DNA of 64,000 nucleotides from JAGCJX01 sp045638645 (lineage in GTDB: Bacteria; Bacteroidota; Bacteroidia; Bacteroidales; UBA932): contig JAZUBU010000016.1 in the NCBI GenBank assembly GCA_045638645.1, positions 62,001 to 126,000 of the forward strand. Direction: 5' to 3'. Shown in pieces: positions 8,413 through 16,122 of this stretch. Made by a program: the position numbers and the translations under genes. Within the stretch, counting starts at the first letter, position 1. Every line of letters starts with the position of its first letter. The notes below the pieces were generated by a model, which searched no databases, was not told the DNA's origin, and saw nothing but the letters and a program-made list of their open reading frames with translations.

Positions 8413-9447
8413 ATGTACAAGCTACTGAAACCTATTCTCTTTTTGTTTTCTCCTGAAAAGGCGCACGCCATCGTGATGACGTTGTTGAAAATTTTGTCCT
8501 TTATCCCTGGAGCAAATGCTATTTTGCGATTGTTCTATACGTATAAGACACCCAAATTGGAACGCGAGGTCTTTGGCATCCATTTTAAGAATCCCATCGG
8601 TTTGGCTGCAGGTTTCGATAAGAATGGGGAATACTACAACACCATGAGCAATTTTGGATTCAGTTTCGTGGAGATCGGATCCATCACCCCCGAAGGACAA
8701 CCGGGCAATCCCAAACCGCGCTGCTTCCGTTTGCCTCAGGACGAAGCGATCATTAACCGGATGGGTATCAACAATTACGGGGTGAAATATGTGGTAGAAC
8801 GTCTCAAAAAGGACAAGCCCAAAGTGATCATCGGCGGCAACATCAGCAAAGCAAGCAAAACCAGCAACGAAGAAGCTTGGAAAGACTTGGAAAAATCTTT
8901 CTCCCTGCTCTATGACTTTGTGGACTACTTCGTATTGAATGTGTCCTGCCCGAACGTAAAAGATTTGACCAAACTTCAAGATGTCAACAACTTATCAGAA
9001 ATTATCGACCGTCTGCTGACCCTGCGTCGCTACTTTGATGATTACCGTCCGATTTTGTTGAAGTTGTCTCCGGACATCCCCAAAGCACAATTGGATGAAA
9101 TCATTGATATGGTGATGATTTCTGGCATTGATGGCGTTGTGGCTACCAACACGACCCGCGAACGTCCCGCCACTCTACGCACCCCGCAAGAGCGCATTCA
9201 AGCCATTGGTGAGGGAGGACTCAGTGGAGCACCCCTGTACCGTAAAAGTCTGGAATTCGTTCGATACATTCATCAAAAGACCAATGGAACACTGCCCATC
9301 GTTGCTGTAGGTGGTATCATGACCCCTGAGCAAGCACAAGAAATGTTGGAAGCAGGAGCCTCCCTCATCCAAATTTATTCCGGATTCGTCTTCAAAGGAC
9401 CCGGTCTTGTCCGCAAGATGTTAAAACACCTCAATTCGTTGAACTAG
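8413..9447 (+). CDS. pyrD: Dihydroorotate dehydrogenase, class 2-like
   Basis: 344 residues. The first 40 residues form the amphipathic, membrane-associating helical extension typical of quinone-linked class 2 enzymes. FMN-binding signatures follow: GLAAGFDKNGE (residues 63-73), NRMGINNYG, VVATNTT and the C-terminal IVAVGGIMTPEQA with IYSGFVFKGP. It oxidises dihydroorotate to orotate at the cytoplasmic membrane in pyrimidine synthesis. The catalytic loop reads NVSCPNV, with Cys179 where E. coli and human class 2 enzymes have Ser (see findings). cinA follows after 10 bases, so the two are probably co-transcribed. Confidence 0.93.
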   Translation: MYKLLKPILFLFSPEKAHAIVMTLLKILSFIPGANAILRLFYTYKTPKLEREVFGIHFKNPIGLAAGFDKNGEYYNTMSNFGFSFVEIGSITPEGQPGNPKPRCFRLPQDEAIINRMGINNYGVKYVVERLKKDKPKVIIGGNISKASKTSNEEAWKDLEKSFSLLYDFVDYFVLNVSCPNVKDLTKLQDVNNLSEIIDRLLTLRRYFDDYRPILLKLSPDIPKAQLDEIIDMVMISGIDGVVATNTTRERPATLRTPQERIQAIGEGGLSGAPLYRKSLEFVRYIHQKTNGTLPIVAVGGIMTPEQAQEMLEAGASLIQIYSGFVFKGPGLVRKMLKHLNSLN

Positions 9448-9457
9448 ATTTATTTAC

Positions 9458-10741
9458 ATGAAACAGGCGGCCATCTGCACCATCGGAGATGAGATCCTGA
9501 TCGGTCAAATCGTTGACACCAATTCATCTCACATAGCCCAAGCCCTGAACGAAATCGGCATCCGTGTTGCCACCATGGTTTCCATTGGTGACCAGCGTTC
9601 TGAAATCTTGGGAAAATTGGATCAACTCCTGCAAGTGTACGACCTGGTCATCATTACTGGCGGTCTCGGACCCACCAAAGACGACATCACCAAACAAGCC
9701 CTGGGAACCTTGTATGGATCCTCCACCCTGTACGAACACGCAGAACAAGCGGAAATTGTCCGTCAGCTCTTGACAAGAAGAGGGGTTCCTTTGTTTGAAA
9801 CCAATCGGTTACAAGCCTATGTACCAGAAGGTTGTGAGGTATTGACCAACCGGCTTGGTACAGCTCCCGGTATGGTCTTCCGGTTCCCGGAAACACGCTT
9901 TGCACACCGTCCGACGCTCTATGCCCTACCGGGTGTGCCCTTCGAGGCCCTGGGATTGTTACCCGATGTGCTGAACGATATTCGCCAACACCAGGACTTG
10001 GAAGCTATCCATCACAAAACCTGGTGTACTTTTGGAATTGCCGAATCTACACTGTCGGAAATGATTGCCGATTGGGAAGATTTGTTGCCGAAAGACATCA
10101 AACTGGCCTACCTGCCCAATACCATCAACGGTGTCCGTCTCCGCCTCTCCTGCTACGGAGACACAGCCACCCATGCAGAACAACGCCTCGTCCAGGAATT
10201 CGAAAAGATTCGCCCGATTTTGGGCAGTGCTCTCTACGGTAGCGATCTGGATACCTTACCGGGAACATTGGCCCAAACCATGAAAGAGCAGCAAGCATCC
10301 GTTTGTACAGCCGAGTCGTGTACTTGCGGACGCGTTGCACACCTGCTGGGAAGCATCCCCGGAGCCTCAAAATACCTGAAAGGCGCCCTCATTGCCTACA
10401 GCAACGAGGTAAAAATGAATGAGTTGAATGTTCAGGAGGCCATTCTGGCACAAGACGGTGCAGTCAGCCAACGTTGCGTGGAATCCATGGCGACCGGAGC
10501 ACTCAAAAAGTTCGGAACAACCTATGCCGTTGCCACATCCGGTATTGCCGGACCCGATGGCGGCTCTGTAGAAAAGCCCGTCGGTCTGGTTTGGATTGCC
10601 GTTGCTACCCAACGGAAAGACGGATCCATCCGAACCGTTTCCCAATCATTCAATTTTGGTGGAGACCGGGAACGAAATATGGAACGTTTTGCAGCAAATG
10701 CCCTGAATCTGCTTCGCCTGGAGCTTCAGAAAAACCGCTAG
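9458..10741 (+). CDS. cinA: CinA-family protein (NMN amidohydrolase / molybdopterin-binding-like)
   Basis: 427 residues with the full two-domain layout. An N-terminal COG1058/MoCF-like domain (CTIGDEILIGQIVDTNS, VIITGGLGPTKDDITKQAL) is followed from about residue 275 by the PncC/CinA-C domain (CTAESCTCGRVAHLLGSIPG, YAVATSGIAGPDGGS). In characterised members the C-terminal domain deamidates nicotinamide mononucleotide to nicotinate mononucleotide, and the N-terminal domain acts on ADP-ribose. The historical link to competence is regional in Gram-positives and not implied here. Co-directional with pyrD; its stop is one base from that of the convergent peptidase gene. Confidence 0.92.
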   Translation: MKQAAICTIGDEILIGQIVDTNSSHIAQALNEIGIRVATMVSIGDQRSEILGKLDQLLQVYDLVIITGGLGPTKDDITKQALGTLYGSSTLYEHAEQAEIVRQLLTRRGVPLFETNRLQAYVPEGCEVLTNRLGTAPGMVFRFPETRFAHRPTLYALPGVPFEALGLLPDVLNDIRQHQDLEAIHHKTWCTFGIAESTLSEMIADWEDLLPKDIKLAYLPNTINGVRLRLSCYGDTATHAEQRLVQEFEKIRPILGSALYGSDLDTLPGTLAQTMKEQQASVCTAESCTCGRVAHLLGSIPGASKYLKGALIAYSNEVKMNELNVQEAILAQDGAVSQRCVESMATGALKKFGTTYAVATSGIAGPDGGSVEKPVGLVWIAVATQRKDGSIRTVSQSFNFGGDRERNMERFAANALNLLRLELQKNR

Positions 10742-10742
10742 C

Positions 10743-11933
10743 TTACGCTCCTGAACCCAATGCCTCTTCCGGTGCAGCAGCCATTTCCACGGATCGCATG
10801 ACCCGCAGGAAATTTCCGCCCAATACACCACGAATCACTTCGTCCGAATGGCCACGACGTTGCAATTCCTCGCGAATGACACCGTAGGCTGCGATATCGC
10901 GCAAACCATCGGGAGCAACCGAGATACCATCAAAGTCAGAACCTAACCCGACATGTTCCGGGCCGACCAAACGCATCACGTGCTCAATGTGATCCACGAC
11001 CAGCTGATAGGAAGGTGACGGGAAACGGGTCAACGCATCCATCGCTTCGTTGTATTCTGTTCGCAAGCAATCCAGCTCTTCTGCCGTATGTCCCAATGAA
11101 CGATGGACTCCGGCCCCAATGGCCTCCCGATAACGCAGTTGCAAGGCATCCATGCGGTCATCGGCTTCATGAAACAAGGGATTCTTTCCAAAATCAGCAT
11201 CCAAAAAGGCCGGATAGAAATTGATTTGAATGACACCTCCGCGGGAAGCCAACCGCTGGATCATGGCATCGGTCATGTTGCGGGGATGATCACACAAGGC
11301 TTGGCAGCAGGAATGCGTGGCCACAACGGGCGTGCTGGACAATTCCACCACTTGATCAAACGTCGCATCGCTCACATGCGAAACATCGATCATCATACCC
11401 AAGCGATTCATTTCTGCAATCAATACGCGTCCAAAAGGGCTGAGTCCTCCCCAACGAATCTCCCCTGCAGCCGCTTTCATCGCTGCATCACAGACTTCGT
11501 TGTTTCCATTGTGCGTCAAGGTCAGGTAACGGACGCCCTGTCTGTAGAAAAACCGCAACAAATCCAGGTCCTGCCCCAGGGGCAAGGCATTTTCCATTCC
11601 CAGAAAAACAGAAGACAAACCGGCACTCTTGTTCGCCAAGGCCTCCTCTACCGAAAAGGCAAAATCAGCCAACCCCGCATGCTTGGCCTGCTGTACAGTC
11701 GCATGACAGGCTTCCAACATACGCAACGATCGACGCAAAGCTTCATCCTGAGTCAAAGCATTGGAGGTGTACAAAGCAAAAAAGACACCATCCACACCCC
11801 CGCTCCGCATCCGTTGAAAATCAAAATGACCGCGTTCCGGACGTTGGGTCACATCCAGACCTTCCAAAAGCATCGAAGGGGTATCACAATGCGAATCCAG
11901 GACGAAATCGTAAGCCATATTCAAAAAAAACAT
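10743..11933 (-). CDS. Membrane dipeptidase, peptidase family M19
   Basis: 396 residues. Renal-dipeptidase signatures are clear: DSHCDTPSML near residue 12, the metal-bridging Glu in FLGMENALPLG (about 125), VATHSCCQAL and VGLGSDFDG. The family hydrolyses dipeptides with a binuclear zinc centre. No cleavable signal peptide or membrane anchor is visible, so this member is probably cytoplasmic. The stop of rlmB and this start share TAATG; an alternative ATG lies five codons further in, at 11918. Last gene of a long minus-strand run. Confidence 0.9.
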   Translation of the reverse strand: MFFLNMAYDFVLDSHCDTPSMLLEGLDVTQRPERGHFDFQRMRSGGVDGVFFALYTSNALTQDEALRRSLRMLEACHATVQQAKHAGLADFAFSVEEALANKSAGLSSVFLGMENALPLGQDLDLLRFFYRQGVRYLTLTHNGNNEVCDAAMKAAAGEIRWGGLSPFGRVLIAEMNRLGMMIDVSHVSDATFDQVVELSSTPVVATHSCCQALCDHPRNMTDAMIQRLASRGGVIQINFYPAFLDADFGKNPLFHEADDRMDALQLRYREAIGAGVHRSLGHTAEELDCLRTEYNEAMDALTRFPSPSYQLVVDHIEHVMRLVGPEHVGLGSDFDGISVAPDGLRDIAAYGVIREELQRRGHSDEVIRGVLGGNFLRVMRSVEMAAAPEEALGSGA

Positions 11934-12685
11934 TATTGTTTTGTACGTTGACGTACAGCCTCATACAAAATAACCGATGTAGCAACAGAGACATTCAATG
12001 ATCCAATCTCTCCTGCCATCGGAATACGGGCCTGTGCATCACACAAGGCCAAAACCGGAGCAGAAATCCCCTTTCCTTCCGAACCCATGACCAATGCTGT
12101 GGGTTGTCGGAAGTCCACCGCATACATCAGATCGTCCGTTTTCTCTGTTGCTCCGACAATCTGGAAGCCGCTTTCTTTCAGGTAGTACAATGCCGTCTTC
12201 AAGTTCGGAACCCGACTGGTCGGAATCCGCAACAAAGCCCCAGCAGAAGTTTTTACGGCATCCGCATTGATGGCAGCACCGCCCTTGGCCGGGAGAATGA
12301 GACCGTTCACACCGGCACATTCTGCCGTTCGGGCAATGGCCCCAAAATTTCGCACATCACTCACGCCGTCCAACAAGACGAAGAGGGGATTTTCGGTTTG
12401 GGCCAATGCATTTTCCACCAACGTTTCCAGTTCGATAAAATCAATCTGCGCCAAAAAGGCGACTACCCCTTGAGCACGGCCCTTTCCATAACGGTCAATC
12501 CGCTCAGCAGGAACAAATTGCACGGGAATATCCTGCGATTGGGCCATTTCCAGAAGCTGGCGAAAACGGTCGCCTTCCAGCCCTTGTTTGAAGAGGATCT
12601 TCTCAATCTTTCGTCCGGCCATCATGGCTTCCAGGACGGGATGCATACCATACAGGTAATGGGTCGTCGTATTTTCTTGATTCAT
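11933..12685 (-). CDS. rlmB: 23S rRNA (guanosine-2'-O-)-methyltransferase RlmB-type
   Basis: 250 residues. An N-terminal SpoU substrate-binding domain (YGMHPVLEAM, RIDRYGKGRAQGVVA) is followed by a SPOUT trefoil-knot methyltransferase domain: DVRNFGAIARTAE, LVMGSEGKGIS and LNVSVATSVILYE. RlmB methylates G2251 of the 23S rRNA P-loop using SAM. Members of the TrmH/SpoU family are similar, but the N-terminal domain and length favour RlmB. It is 37 bases downstream of the ABC-F gene and overlaps the next gene. Confidence 0.9.
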   Translation of the reverse strand: MNQENTTTHYLYGMHPVLEAMMAGRKIEKILFKQGLEGDRFRQLLEMAQSQDIPVQFVPAERIDRYGKGRAQGVVAFLAQIDFIELETLVENALAQTENPLFVLLDGVSDVRNFGAIARTAECAGVNGLILPAKGGAAINADAVKTSAGALLRIPTSRVPNLKTALYYLKESGFQIVGATEKTDDLMYAVDFRQPTALVMGSEGKGISAPVLALCDAQARIPMAGEIGSLNVSVATSVILYEAVRQRTKQ

Positions 12686-12722
12686 ACCGATCGTATATTT
12701 ACTTTATTCTAATTATCTGATA

Positions 12723-14678
12723 TTAACTTAATTCCATCCATTCTTCCATCTTGATATCCAGTTCACGCTTGATTTCAAGATACTTGCGCATGACCCCATC
12801 CAGGTCCATGGAAGGATCCAAAGCAGAGAGAATGGCCTCCTGTTTTTTCAATTCTTCTTCCAAAAAGGCAATGCGTTTCTCCAGATTCTCAACGACTTTC
12901 CGTCTGCGGCGCTCCTCCTTCTGCTCTTCAAATGACTTGGGTGCTGCCGCAGAAGCGGGCTGTCCGGCAGAAACAGCCGGCGGTTGTTGTTCGCTTCGCT
13001 TGTCCGCCTTTTTATCGGCCTTCTTCTCCAACTTTTGAGGATCTGCCGCTTCCAGATCCGACAATTGATCCAGTTTCCGTCGATCCAGAAACTCTTGAAC
13101 CCCGCCCAAGTGCTCTTTGACACAGCCATCGCGGAACTCATAAATTTTGTCCACCAGACCATCCAGAAAATCCCGGTCGTGGGAAACAACAACCAAGGTT
13201 CCATCGTACCGTTGCAAGGCCTGTTTGAGGATGTCTTTCGACCGTATATCCATGTGGTTGGTCGGTTCGTCCAAAGCCAGCAGGTTGTAAGGGTGCAGGA
13301 TGAGTTTCGCCATGGCCAAACGGGAGCGTTCTCCCCCACTCAACACCGCCACTTTCTTGTCAATATCCTCTCCTTTGAACAAAAAGGCAGCCAGGATGTC
13401 GCGCAATTTGGTACGGATATCGCCGACCGCAACGCGGTCCAACGTACCAAAAACCGTTTCCTGCTTGTCCAGTATATCTTCTTGATTCTGGGCATAATAA
13501 CCCACCGCAACATTGTAGCCCAGTTGAGCGGTTCCTTCCAGCGGATCAATTTCCCGCATCAGCAACTTCATCATGGTACTCTTTCCCTCGCCGTTGCGGC
13601 CGACAAAGGCAACCTTCTCTCCACGCTCAATCGTAATGTTGGCATCCTTGAAAACAACTTTCTGGGGATAACCGCCAATCAGGTTCTTGGTTTGGTACAC
13701 CACCTGTCCGGAACGGGGAGCTGGCGGAAACTTCACATTCAGGGCCGATTTGTCTTCTTCATCAATTTCTATGCGATCCAGCTTGGCCAACTGCTTGATA
13801 CGCGACTGCACCTGGTTGGATTTCGTCGCCTTGTAGCGGAAACGCTCAATAAACTCCTCACTCTTCTCAATCATACGCTGCTGGTTCTCGTAAGCGGCCT
13901 TCTGTTGTGCAATGCGTTCTTTACGAAGCACAAGATACTGACTATAAGGAACTTTATAATCATGAATATGCCCCAACATAATCTCTACCGTACGTCCCGT
14001 TACCCGGTCCAGAAAACGGCGGTCGTGCGAGATCAGCAACAAGGATCCGCTGAACGTTGTCAGGTATTCCTCCAACCATTGGATGGACTCGATGTCCAAA
14101 TGGTTTGTAGGCTCATCCAACAACAGAACATCGGGACGGCGCAACAGGATTTTCGCCAACTCAATCCGCATGTTCCAACCTTGACTGAACGTACTACGGG
14201 GACGGGTCAACTCTTCTCGTTTGAATCCCAAGCCCATCAGAGTCCGTTCTGCCGTTACCTGCGGAGAATCGGTACGGATCATGGAAAGGCGGTCGTTCAA
14301 CTCGTTCATTTCCACAATCAAGTCGTTGTAGGCTTTGGATTCATAATCCGTACGTTCCGCCAGCTCCTGCCCGATTTGCTCGATGCGCCGCTCCATTTTC
14401 TCGGCCTCGGCAAACACGGTCATCGTTTCCTCAATAACGGTCCGCTCCTTGGAATAACTCATGATTTGAGGCAAATAGCCCAAGGTAATTTCATTGGGCA
14501 TCATGATCTGACCCGAGGTCGGATGATCAATGCCCATGATCAATTTCATGATGGTGGACTTACCGGCTCCATTTTTTCCCACCAGACCGATGTGTTCACC
14601 ATCGCTGATGTGGAAGTTGATGTCATCCAACAAGGTAAAGCCACCGTAGGCTACGGTCAAATTATTGATAGATATCAT
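12723..14678 (-). CDS. ABC-F family ATPase (Uup/YdiF-like)
   Basis: 651 residues with two ABC ATPase domains and no membrane segments. Walker A sites are LVGKNGAGKST (about residue 35) and FVGRNGEGKST (about 355). Walker B sites are LLLDEPTNHLD and LALDEPTNHMD. The second signature is LSGGERSRLAM; the first is the weaker FSQGWNMRIEL. The charged inter-domain linker and a Lys/Glu-rich C-terminal coiled coil (residues 540-645) fit ABC-F proteins that act on the ribosome. Whether it rescues translation or protects against antibiotics cannot be told. Its ATG overlaps the tatC stop (ATGA). Confidence 0.9.
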   Translation of the reverse strand: MISINNLTVAYGGFTLLDDINFHISDGEHIGLVGKNGAGKSTIMKLIMGIDHPTSGQIMMPNEITLGYLPQIMSYSKERTVIEETMTVFAEAEKMERRIEQIGQELAERTDYESKAYNDLIVEMNELNDRLSMIRTDSPQVTAERTLMGLGFKREELTRPRSTFSQGWNMRIELAKILLRRPDVLLLDEPTNHLDIESIQWLEEYLTTFSGSLLLISHDRRFLDRVTGRTVEIMLGHIHDYKVPYSQYLVLRKERIAQQKAAYENQQRMIEKSEEFIERFRYKATKSNQVQSRIKQLAKLDRIEIDEEDKSALNVKFPPAPRSGQVVYQTKNLIGGYPQKVVFKDANITIERGEKVAFVGRNGEGKSTMMKLLMREIDPLEGTAQLGYNVAVGYYAQNQEDILDKQETVFGTLDRVAVGDIRTKLRDILAAFLFKGEDIDKKVAVLSGGERSRLAMAKLILHPYNLLALDEPTNHMDIRSKDILKQALQRYDGTLVVVSHDRDFLDGLVDKIYEFRDGCVKEHLGGVQEFLDRRKLDQLSDLEAADPQKLEKKADKKADKRSEQQPPAVSAGQPASAAAPKSFEEQKEERRRRKVVENLEKRIAFLEEELKKQEAILSALDPSMDLDGVMRKYLEIKRELDIKMEEWMELS

Positions 14679-15448
14679 TTCTTACAAACAAGAATACTAA
14701 GTTCATACAACAAATACATCGGAATTCCGACCAGACACAAGGTAAAAGCGTCTCCCGTGGGGGTTATGATGGCTGCCAGGATCAACAAAACCACAACAGC
14801 ATGTTTTCGGTACTGCTTCATCCACGCCCGGGTCAGGACCCCGATACGGGAAAGCACGGCGGCCAACGTGGGCATCTCGAAGACCAGGCCCATCATCAGG
14901 CAGAGACGAATGAACATAGCGATGTAGGACTGCAGAGAAATCTGGTTTGCCACCGTCTCACTCACCTGATAGGTTCCCAAAAACCGGAGAGTCAGGGGAA
15001 ATATCAGGAAATAAGCCATCAACAAACCGACCAGAAACATCCCTCCACCAAACAGGAAGGCTCCTTTCACAGCACGTTTTTCCGATGCATACAACGCCGG
15101 TGCCAAAAATCCCCAAAGCAAATAAAGGATATAGGGAATGCTGACCACAAATCCAGCCCAAAAGGAAATCTTCAAATGGATAAAGAACTGGGCTGCCAGA
15201 TCGATGTTAATCAATTCCATGGAGAAAGCATCGGGTGCCGGCAAACCGACACGGGTCAACAGCCACTGCAATCCCCGATACAACACAAATGAATCATCCA
15301 AAGGAGCCAAAATGATGCGACCGAAGACCATGTCCTTTGCCAGAAAGGCCACAATCATACCAACAACAATGACGAACAACGCTCGGATAATGATCCCGCG
15401 AAGCTCGTCAATGTGCTCCCAAAACGTCATCTCGGTGTCGTTCCCCAC
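14675..15448 (-). CDS. tatC: Sec-independent protein translocase subunit TatC
   Basis: 257 residues. The N-terminal MTFWEHIDELRGIIIRAL with the conserved Glu and Arg, and the SFWAGFVVSIPYILYLLWGFLAPAL region, are TatC signatures. Six membrane helices are visible. TatC recognises twin-arginine signal peptides and forms the Tat translocon with TatA. tatA lies 16 bases upstream; no separate tatB is present, as usual where TatA is bifunctional. Confidence 0.95.
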   Translation of the reverse strand: MGNDTEMTFWEHIDELRGIIIRALFVIVVGMIVAFLAKDMVFGRIILAPLDDSFVLYRGLQWLLTRVGLPAPDAFSMELINIDLAAQFFIHLKISFWAGFVVSIPYILYLLWGFLAPALYASEKRAVKGAFLFGGGMFLVGLLMAYFLIFPLTLRFLGTYQVSETVANQISLQSYIAMFIRLCLMMGLVFEMPTLAAVLSRIGVLTRAWMKQYRKHAVVVLLILAAIITPTGDAFTLCLVGIPMYLLYELSILVCKK

Positions 15449-15464
15449 AGTCGTCCTCTTATTT

Positions 15465-15656
15465 TTATTCGGTTTTCGAATCGTCCTTCAATTCGTCTTC
15501 GATGCCCTTCACACCCTCTTTGAAACTCCGGACACCTTTACCGATTCCTTTCATCAATTCAGGAATCTTTTTACCTCCAAAAAACAAGAGCACAATCAAG
15601 GTAATGACCAGAATTTCGGTCAAACCGATGGATCCCAAGAAAAGAATGGTTTTCAT
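15465..15656 (-). CDS. tatA: Twin-arginine translocase subunit TatA
   Basis: 63 residues. A short N-terminal transmembrane helix (about 8-25), a hinge with FFGGKKIPEL, an amphipathic helix (MKGIGKGVRSFKEGVKG) and an acidic tail are standard for TatA/TatE. It oligomerises to form the translocation route with TatC, encoded immediately downstream. Confidence 0.95.
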   Translation of the reverse strand: MKTILFLGSIGLTEILVITLIVLLFFGGKKIPELMKGIGKGVRSFKEGVKGIEDELKDDSKTE

Positions 15657-15701
15657 AGCGAGTTTATTTTAAGTAATTAATATTCAGCAATTATAACAAA
15701 T

Positions 15702-16118
15702 TTATTCTACCCGGGCACACTTCCGGAAAGCTTCCAAAAAGAAGTCTGGCACACGAGTCGGGCGTCGGGTATCCGCATGGATAAAGCCCAACACGACCTT
15801 GCCAATTACCACCAGATCACCGGCCTGGTTATAGATGTCCGTCAACACTTCCACACGAGCCATCGGCTCTTTTTCAATGCGACTGACGATGCGCAGCACA
15901 TCCCCCATCTTGGCCGGAGTCTTGTACTTGCATTCCACTTCCACCACCGGCATCATGATGCCCCGTTTCTCAATTTCATAAATGGGCAGTCCCAAGTCGA
16001 TCAGACATTGGTGACGTCCACACTCAAAATAACGGATGTAATTCGAGTGGTGAACGATCCCCATCAAATCTGTCTCGTAATACCGGACCTCCAACGATGT
16101 TTCCGACACACAGTACAT
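15702..16118 (-). CDS. Acyl-CoA thioesterase, YbgC/4HBT hot-dog family
   Basis: 138 residues, single hot-dog domain. RYYETDLMGIVHHSNYIRYFE near residue 12 contains the catalytic Asp of the 4-hydroxybenzoyl-CoA thioesterase family (YxTDxxGxVHxxxY). It hydrolyses acyl-CoA thioesters; the chain length is unknown. It sits between the P-type ATPase (4-base gap) and tatA. No Tol-Pal genes are adjacent, unlike E. coli ybgC. Confidence 0.85.
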   Translation of the reverse strand: MYCVSETSLEVRYYETDLMGIVHHSNYIRYFECGRHQCLIDLGLPIYEIEKRGIMMPVVEVECKYKTPAKMGDVLRIVSRIEKEPMARVEVLTDIYNQAGDLVVIGKVVLGFIHADTRRPTRVPDFFLEAFRKCARVE

Positions 16119-16122
16119 AGGC

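Noticed and set aside
9458..10741. cinA as evidence for natural competence
   Set aside because: No com or recA genes are adjacent, and CinA proteins mainly act in NAD-related nucleotide recycling.
12984..14927. 647-codon plus-strand frame opposite the ABC-F gene
   Set aside because: It is antisense to a clear two-domain ATPase, has no recognisable domains and a composition typical of a codon-bias shadow.
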